Source: Egaibacter danicus
GTDB taxonomy: Bacteria; Pseudomonadota; Gammaproteobacteria; Burkholderiales; Burkholderiaceae_C
DNA length: 64,000 nt
Direction of reading: 5' to 3'
NCBI GenBank assembly: GCA_016707075.1
Contig: JADJII010000002.1
Span: 372,001 to 436,000, forward strand
In this document: positions 60,158-64,000 of the stretch, piece after piece
Position numbering within the stretch: position 1 is the first letter of the stretch
How the letters are laid out: every line of letters starts with the position of its first letter
Notes under the pieces: model-generated
Told to the model about the DNA's origin: nothing
The model's input: only the letters and a program-made list of their open reading frames with translations
Databases searched by the model: none
Translations under genes and position numbers: made by a program

Positions 60158-61444
60158 ATGATGAAACGTCGTCAATTTGTACAAACCGTTGGCACAGCAG
60201 GCTCGCTGGGGGCCTTGGGTTTGATGTCTGGTTGCGCCACCAGTGGCAGCGGCAAGGGCCCCAAGGTTGTGGTGATCGGTGGAGGCTATGGTGGCGCCAC
60301 TGCGGCCAAATATGTGCGCATGTGGTCCGACTATGGCATCGATGTCACCCTGGTCGAACCCAACAGCACCTTCATCTCCTGTCCCATCTCCAATCTGGTG
60401 TTGGGTGGCAGCAAGACCATGGCCGACATCACCACGCCGTATGACAATCTGGTCAAACGCCACGGTGTGCGGCTGGTGCAGGACATGGTGACCCGCATTG
60501 ACCCGGAAAAACGCATGGTCATGCTGGCCAAAGGCGGCGAGTTGCCCTACGACCGGTTGATCGTCTCGCCAGGTGTGGATTTCATGTGGGAAAACCTGCC
60601 TGGAATGGCTAAAGATGGTGCCAAAGACAAGGTGCTGCATAGCTGGAAAGCAGGCGCCCAGACAGTGGCCTTGCGCAAACAGCTGGAAGCCATGCCCGAT
60701 GGTGGCGTGTATGCGCTGTCCATCCCGCTGGCACCGTACCGCTGCCCTCCTGGCCCCTATGAACGCGCCTGTCAGGTAGCCAGCTATTTCACCCAAGCCA
60801 AACCCAAGAGCAAGGTGCTGATTCTGGATGCCAATGATGACGTCACCTCCAAAGGCCCCCTGTTCAAGAAGGCCTGGGCTGATCGCTACGCAGGCATGGT
60901 TGAATACCGCCCCAAGCACAAAGTCGTGGATGTGGATGCCGCTACCAACACATTGAAGTTTGAGTTCAATGACGATGTGAAGGCCGCCGTGCTGAACGTC
61001 ATTCCCGAAATGCGTGCGGGCGACATTGCGGTGAAGACCGGTATGGCGACGGCCAACAAGCGTTGGTGCGAGGTGGATTTTCTGACACACGAGTCCATTG
61101 CCGTGAAGAACGTGCACGTGCTGGGCGACTCCATTCAGATCGCGCCTGCCATGCCCAAATCGGGCCACATGGCGAACCAGCATGGCAAGACCTGTGCGGC
61201 AGCTGTGGTGGCGTTGCTGACCGGCAAACAGCCCAATCAGCTGCCGATCTACAACAACACCTGCTACAGCTTTGTGAGTGCCGAAGATGTGGTGCATGTC
61301 TCCAGCGTTCACCGCTATGACGCCGAGAAGAAAACCATGCTGACCGTGGCCGGCTCTGGTGGCGTATCCAGCGCAGCCAATGAACTGGAAGGACGCTACG
61401 CCATGGCATGGGCGCGCAACATCTGGGCTGACACGCTCGCCTGA
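60158..61444 (+). CDS. fccB: Flavocytochrome c sulfide dehydrogenase flavoprotein subunit (FccB/SoxF-like)
   Basis: A 428-residue periplasmic FAD enzyme that oxidises sulfide to sulfur or polysulfide. It carries a Tat signal (MKRRQFVQTVGTAGSLGALGLMSGC), the dinucleotide fold KVVVIGGGYGGATAAKYV, and the two redox cysteines of the family, in FISCPISNLVLGG and PYRCPPGPYERA. The C-terminal FAD motif VHVLGDSIQIAPAMPKSGHMANQ is intact. Upstream and downstream cytochromes c are the likely electron acceptors. Confidence 0.95.
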   Translation: MMKRRQFVQTVGTAGSLGALGLMSGCATSGSGKGPKVVVIGGGYGGATAAKYVRMWSDYGIDVTLVEPNSTFISCPISNLVLGGSKTMADITTPYDNLVKRHGVRLVQDMVTRIDPEKRMVMLAKGGELPYDRLIVSPGVDFMWENLPGMAKDGAKDKVLHSWKAGAQTVALRKQLEAMPDGGVYALSIPLAPYRCPPGPYERACQVASYFTQAKPKSKVLILDANDDVTSKGPLFKKAWADRYAGMVEYRPKHKVVDVDAATNTLKFEFNDDVKAAVLNVIPEMRAGDIAVKTGMATANKRWCEVDFLTHESIAVKNVHVLGDSIQIAPAMPKSGHMANQHGKTCAAAVVALLTGKQPNQLPIYNNTCYSFVSAEDVVHVSSVHRYDAEKKTMLTVAGSGGVSSAANELEGRYAMAWARNIWADTLA

Positions 61445-61467
61445 AGGATTCATTGCAAGGTGGAAAG

Positions 61468-62070
61468 ATGAAAGCAGGTTGCAAATGGGTCACCGCCTTG
61501 ACCATGGCGGTGACCGCAAGCGTGTGGGCACAACAGGCTGACGAAGCGCGGGCCAAAAAAATCGTTTCAGGCGTGTGTTTTGTCTGCCATGGTGCCGAGG
61601 GAGAGTCCTCAAGCGAGGTGTTTCCGCGCCTGGCGGGCCAGCATTGGGAATATATTGCCAAGCAGCTTGAAAATTTCAAGTCTGGCAAACGCAAGAGCAC
61701 GGCGATGGCTGACATGGTGGCCAAGCTGACTCCCGGTGAGATGGTGGCATTGGGCAAGTATTTCGAGAAGCAGAACGCGCCCGCAGAACCACCCAAAGAT
61801 GTGGCTCTGGCTGCTGTTGGGCGCTACATTTTTCACAATGGCAACAAATACAGCGGTGTTGCCGCTTGTGTCAGCTGCCATGGTGAAGGTGCACTGGGCA
61901 CTACCAGTCTGCCACGGCTGGCGGGTCAATACGCCCCTTACACTGAAAACCAGCTCAAGCAGTTCAACACCCGCGAACGCACCAATGACAATGCGATCAT
62001 GCACGCCATCGTATCGAAGATGACGCCACTGGAGATGGCTGCGGTCGCCGAGTACCTGAGCGGCAAGTAA
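61468..62070 (+). CDS. Dihaem cytochrome c (cytochrome c4/FccA-like), 200 aa
   Basis: A signal peptide (MKAGCKWVTALTMAVTASVWA) is followed by two class I cytochrome domains with CFVCHGAEGESS and CVSCHGEGALG. Each half repeats the pattern PRLAGQ...QLxxFxxxxR...M, as in cytochrome c4 and in the dihaem subunit FccA of flavocytochrome c. It starts 23 bp after fccB, preceded by AGGTGG, and is the likely partner of the flavoprotein. Confidence 0.92.
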   Translation: MKAGCKWVTALTMAVTASVWAQQADEARAKKIVSGVCFVCHGAEGESSSEVFPRLAGQHWEYIAKQLENFKSGKRKSTAMADMVAKLTPGEMVALGKYFEKQNAPAEPPKDVALAAVGRYIFHNGNKYSGVAACVSCHGEGALGTTSLPRLAGQYAPYTENQLKQFNTRERTNDNAIMHAIVSKMTPLEMAAVAEYLSGK

Positions 62071-62091
62071 GTCCGGATGCTTTCCCGCAGG

Positions 62092-63192
62092 TCATGTGGC
62101 CCGGGCAACAGGCAGGTTTCTGGCGATTGATTCACCTTTGATCGGACGGTTGTCCAACAGCCTGTCGGTCAAACCCGCGCCGCCCCACATCCCCAGGAGT
62201 GCTATCCAGGCAGTGAGTGCAAAAATGGCCCCTCCGGTCATGCCTGCGCCGACCGCACAGCCACCGGCCAGCATGGAGCCAAAACCCATGAAGATGGCCC
62301 CGGCGATGTACCGCGTCATGCTGTAGCCGTCCTTGAAGCCTTCCAGCTTCAGGTCCCGGCCAAACCACGCTCCCAGGAACGAACCCGCAAAAACACCCGG
62401 CAGCAGGCCGAAGTCAAACCCGATGCCGGGTGCGGGAGAGGCCAGAACCCGCATCAGCCACTCTGCGGAAGGACCACTGAAAGTCAGGCCCTGAACCTGA
62501 ACGGGCTGAAAAGACTGGGTCGAGATCAGGTAAGTGAACCACCAGGCCGCGGCAACCGTCAATCCTGTGCCGATGCCACCCAACCAGATCCATATGCTGC
62601 GTCGGGGGCTGCGCCAGGAGAAATATAAGGCTGCGGCCAGCCAGATCAGGCCGGCGATCAAACCACCCCATGGCCCCACGCCGGTGATTGCCAGCAAATC
62701 ACGTGAAGGGCCCGCCTCCACAGTCCACCAGCTGCTGATGATGCCACGCAGCGGCGCCAGTACGCCAGACAGCGAGGCTTGGGCAGTTACCGCAAAGATA
62801 AGCCCGGACAACAGCGCGCGCAGGTTGCCATTGGCAGACAGTACCAGCAAGCGGCTGGCGCAGCCGCGCGTCATGATCATGCCGGCACCAAACACCAGTC
62901 CGCCAACCAATGCGCCTGATAGGCTGCCCCGTGTTGCAATTTGCCGGGCAGTGCTGACGTCCAGGGTATGGGTGAGCAGCAGCGCCTGCACAGTGACCAC
63001 GGCAGTCGCGAAGGCAAGTAGCCAGACGGACAATTTTTCGCCAAATGTCCGATGCCAGAACTCGATAACAGCTGCCCGCAGGCAAAACCGTGACCGTTGG
63101 GCGGAAAAACCAAAGAGGGCGCCAATAGCTGCTCCGCCGATGGCGAGCACGGTTCCGTCGCCATACTGCTCCAAAATGGTTGCCAGATCCAC
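62092..63192 (-). CDS. YeeE/YedE (TsuA-like) sulfur-compound transporter
   Basis: A 366-residue polytopic membrane protein of the YeeE/YedE family, which takes up thiosulfate. Conserved Cys motifs of the family are present: FSAQRSRFCLRAA, MIMTRGCASRLLVLSANGN and MLAGGCAVGAGMTGG, each lining the proposed pore. The GTG at 63192 has GGGGAA upstream; a TTG at 63204 is an alternative. It converges on the dihaem cytochrome gene and is divergent from the metallo-beta-lactamase gene. Confidence 0.9.
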   Translation of the reverse strand: MDLATILEQYGDGTVLAIGGAAIGALFGFSAQRSRFCLRAAVIEFWHRTFGEKLSVWLLAFATAVVTVQALLLTHTLDVSTARQIATRGSLSGALVGGLVFGAGMIMTRGCASRLLVLSANGNLRALLSGLIFAVTAQASLSGVLAPLRGIISSWWTVEAGPSRDLLAITGVGPWGGLIAGLIWLAAALYFSWRSPRRSIWIWLGGIGTGLTVAAAWWFTYLISTQSFQPVQVQGLTFSGPSAEWLMRVLASPAPGIGFDFGLLPGVFAGSFLGAWFGRDLKLEGFKDGYSMTRYIAGAIFMGFGSMLAGGCAVGAGMTGGAIFALTAWIALLGMWGGAGLTDRLLDNRPIKGESIARNLPVARAT

Positions 63193-63342
63193 GGCATTCC
63201 CCAATAATTCAGTAAACGCTTATATTAATGCTTGGCGAATCAGGGAAGTTGACCCTGATCAAAAGTCCCGCGTCTGCCTGCCGCAAATGGGTGCTTGCGT
63301 GTTGTACAAGACGGAATGGATTGAAATACTCAAGGTGAAACC

Positions 63343-64000
63343 ATGAATTTCTTGACCCTGAAGGCTGCAGGACGGTGTATGCGGCCTTGTGGGCTGGCTG
63401 TGTTGCTGGCTGCCTGCGCCATGACACCTGCGCTCGCACAGATTGCAGCCCCTGGTGGTGCCACTGCTGCGAAAGTGGCAGCACCGGAAATGGTGGCGCA
63501 AAAAGTGTCCCCTTCAGCTTGGTACGTCGAGGGCGTGGGCGCGCTGGGCTCCAGTGCCAACCAGAACTTCATTTCAAATGCGGCGTTCATCGTCACCCCC
63601 GCGGGTGTGGTCGTCATTGATGCTCTGGGCTCTCCGGCACTGGCAGGCCGCTTGATGGCAGAAATCCGCAAGGTAACCCCGATTCCTGTTACCCACGTCA
63701 TCGTCACGCACTATCACGCTGACCACATATACGGCCTGCAGGCCCTGAAGGCACAGGGTGCACGCATCATTGCGCACCGGGCCGCGCTGGAGTACCTGAA
63801 CTCCGACAATGCGCGCCTGCGGCTTGAAGCGTCACGACAGGAACTGGCGCCCTGGATTGATGACAAGACGCAACTGGTGTCAGCCGACGAATGGATCGAC
63901 GGGCCGAAGGAACTCACGGTGGGTGGGGTGCGCTTCATGCTGCAGCCTGTAGGTCCGGCTCACACGCCGGAAGATCTGGTGGTATACATGCCGAAAGAAA
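63343..64000 (+). CDS. Exported metallo-beta-lactamase-fold hydrolase (SoxH-like), 3' end cut by window
   Basis: The reading frame stays open to the window end (219 codons seen). A signal peptide (PCGLAVLLAACAMTPALAQ) precedes a metallo-hydrolase domain with the zinc motif VIVTHYHADHIYGLQ (HxHxDH) and a third His in GPAHTPEDLVVYMPKE. AAGGTG lies 6 bp before the ATG. Such proteins (SoxH or the quinoprotein-relay metallohydrolase type) occur in sulfur oxidation and alcohol oxidation clusters; their substrate is not firmly known. Confidence 0.9.
   Translation, partial: MNFLTLKAAGRCMRPCGLAVLLAACAMTPALAQIAAPGGATAAKVAAPEMVAQKVSPSAWYVEGVGALGSSANQNFISNAAFIVTPAGVVVIDALGSPALAGRLMAEIRKVTPIPVTHVIVTHYHADHIYGLQALKAQGARIIAHRAALEYLNSDNARLRLEASRQELAPWIDDKTQLVSADEWIDGPKELTVGGVRFMLQPVGPAHTPEDLVVYMPKE

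Overview
The window looks like chromosomal DNA of a betaproteobacterium of the order Burkholderiales, most likely family Comamonadaceae (Rhodoferax/Polaromonas-like). The evidence is GC-rich coding sequence with strong GC3 bias, gene neighbourhoods typical of that group (accB-accC-prmA-DUF3426; ampD-pilR-pilS-PP0621-ypjD-ffh; dusB-fis-purH; rubredoxin-pilGHIJ-chpA; phr/yqgE-ruvX-pyrR-pyrB-pyrC'-plsC), and a dispersed hairpin repeat (core TATGCGTGAATAGCTAT) that I associate with Comamonadaceae. I saw no phage, insertion sequence, CRISPR array or rRNA operon. Most of the window is ordinary core genome.

Layout. 1-6.9 kb: 3'-truncated mpl, an unknown gene, a TlpA-like thioredoxin, fatty-acid initiation genes accB/accC, prmA, a zinc-ribbon DUF3426 protein and a PfkB kinase. 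6.9-12 kb (minus strand): lysine/alanine-repeat histone H1-like protein, then class Ia ribonucleotide reductase nrdB and nrdA, with a well-formed promoter covered by two NrdR boxes. 12-17 kb (minus): ampD, the PilS/PilR two-component system, a PP0621-like protein and a cytochrome c assembly-type membrane protein; then ffh on plus. 18-22 kb: RidA, an AT-rich orphan, miaB, a secreted protein, tRNA-Met. 22-25.5 kb: part of a phenylacetate pathway (paaF divergent from paaG-paaI-paaK) around a PaaR-like palindrome. 25.5-34 kb: M61 peptidase, dsbC, UbiH-like monooxygenase, MOSC protein, ychF, YqaA-like protein, dusB-fis. 34-39 kb: purH (frameshifted), glycine-zipper protein, hemL, a ThiD-like kinase, a small rubredoxin.

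39-48.5 kb is the Pil-Chp chemosensory operon for twitching motility and surface sensing: pilG, pilH, pilI, pilJ and a 1907-residue ChpA. 48.5-54.6 kb: photolyase, yqgE, ruvX, then pyrimidine genes pyrR, pyrB (frameshifted) and a catalytically degenerate pyrC', then an acyltransferase. 54.6-56.1 kb is an accessory patch: an orphan membrane protein gene between two imperfect inverted repeats plus two copies of the dispersed repeat. 56-58.9 kb: a divergent iron-type ABC transporter (ATPase and fused permease, no binding protein) over a Fur-like site.

58.9-64 kb is a reduced-sulfur module: ArsR repressor with a palindromic operator, secreted DsrE-like protein, monohaem cytochrome c, flavocytochrome c sulfide dehydrogenase flavoprotein, dihaem cytochrome c, a YeeE/YedE sulfur transporter and an exported metallo-beta-lactamase-fold protein that runs off the window. 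Together these would import or oxidise sulfide or other reduced sulfur in the periplasm and pass electrons to c-type cytochromes.

Most notable: single-base frameshifts in two nucleotide-biosynthesis genes (purH and pyrB), the inverted-repeat-flanked orphan gene, the dispersed repeat family (eight copies, some supplying stop codons), the compact sulfur module, a ThiD-like kinase with Asp where ThiD has its catalytic Cys, and a PyrC' that has lost its metal ligands.
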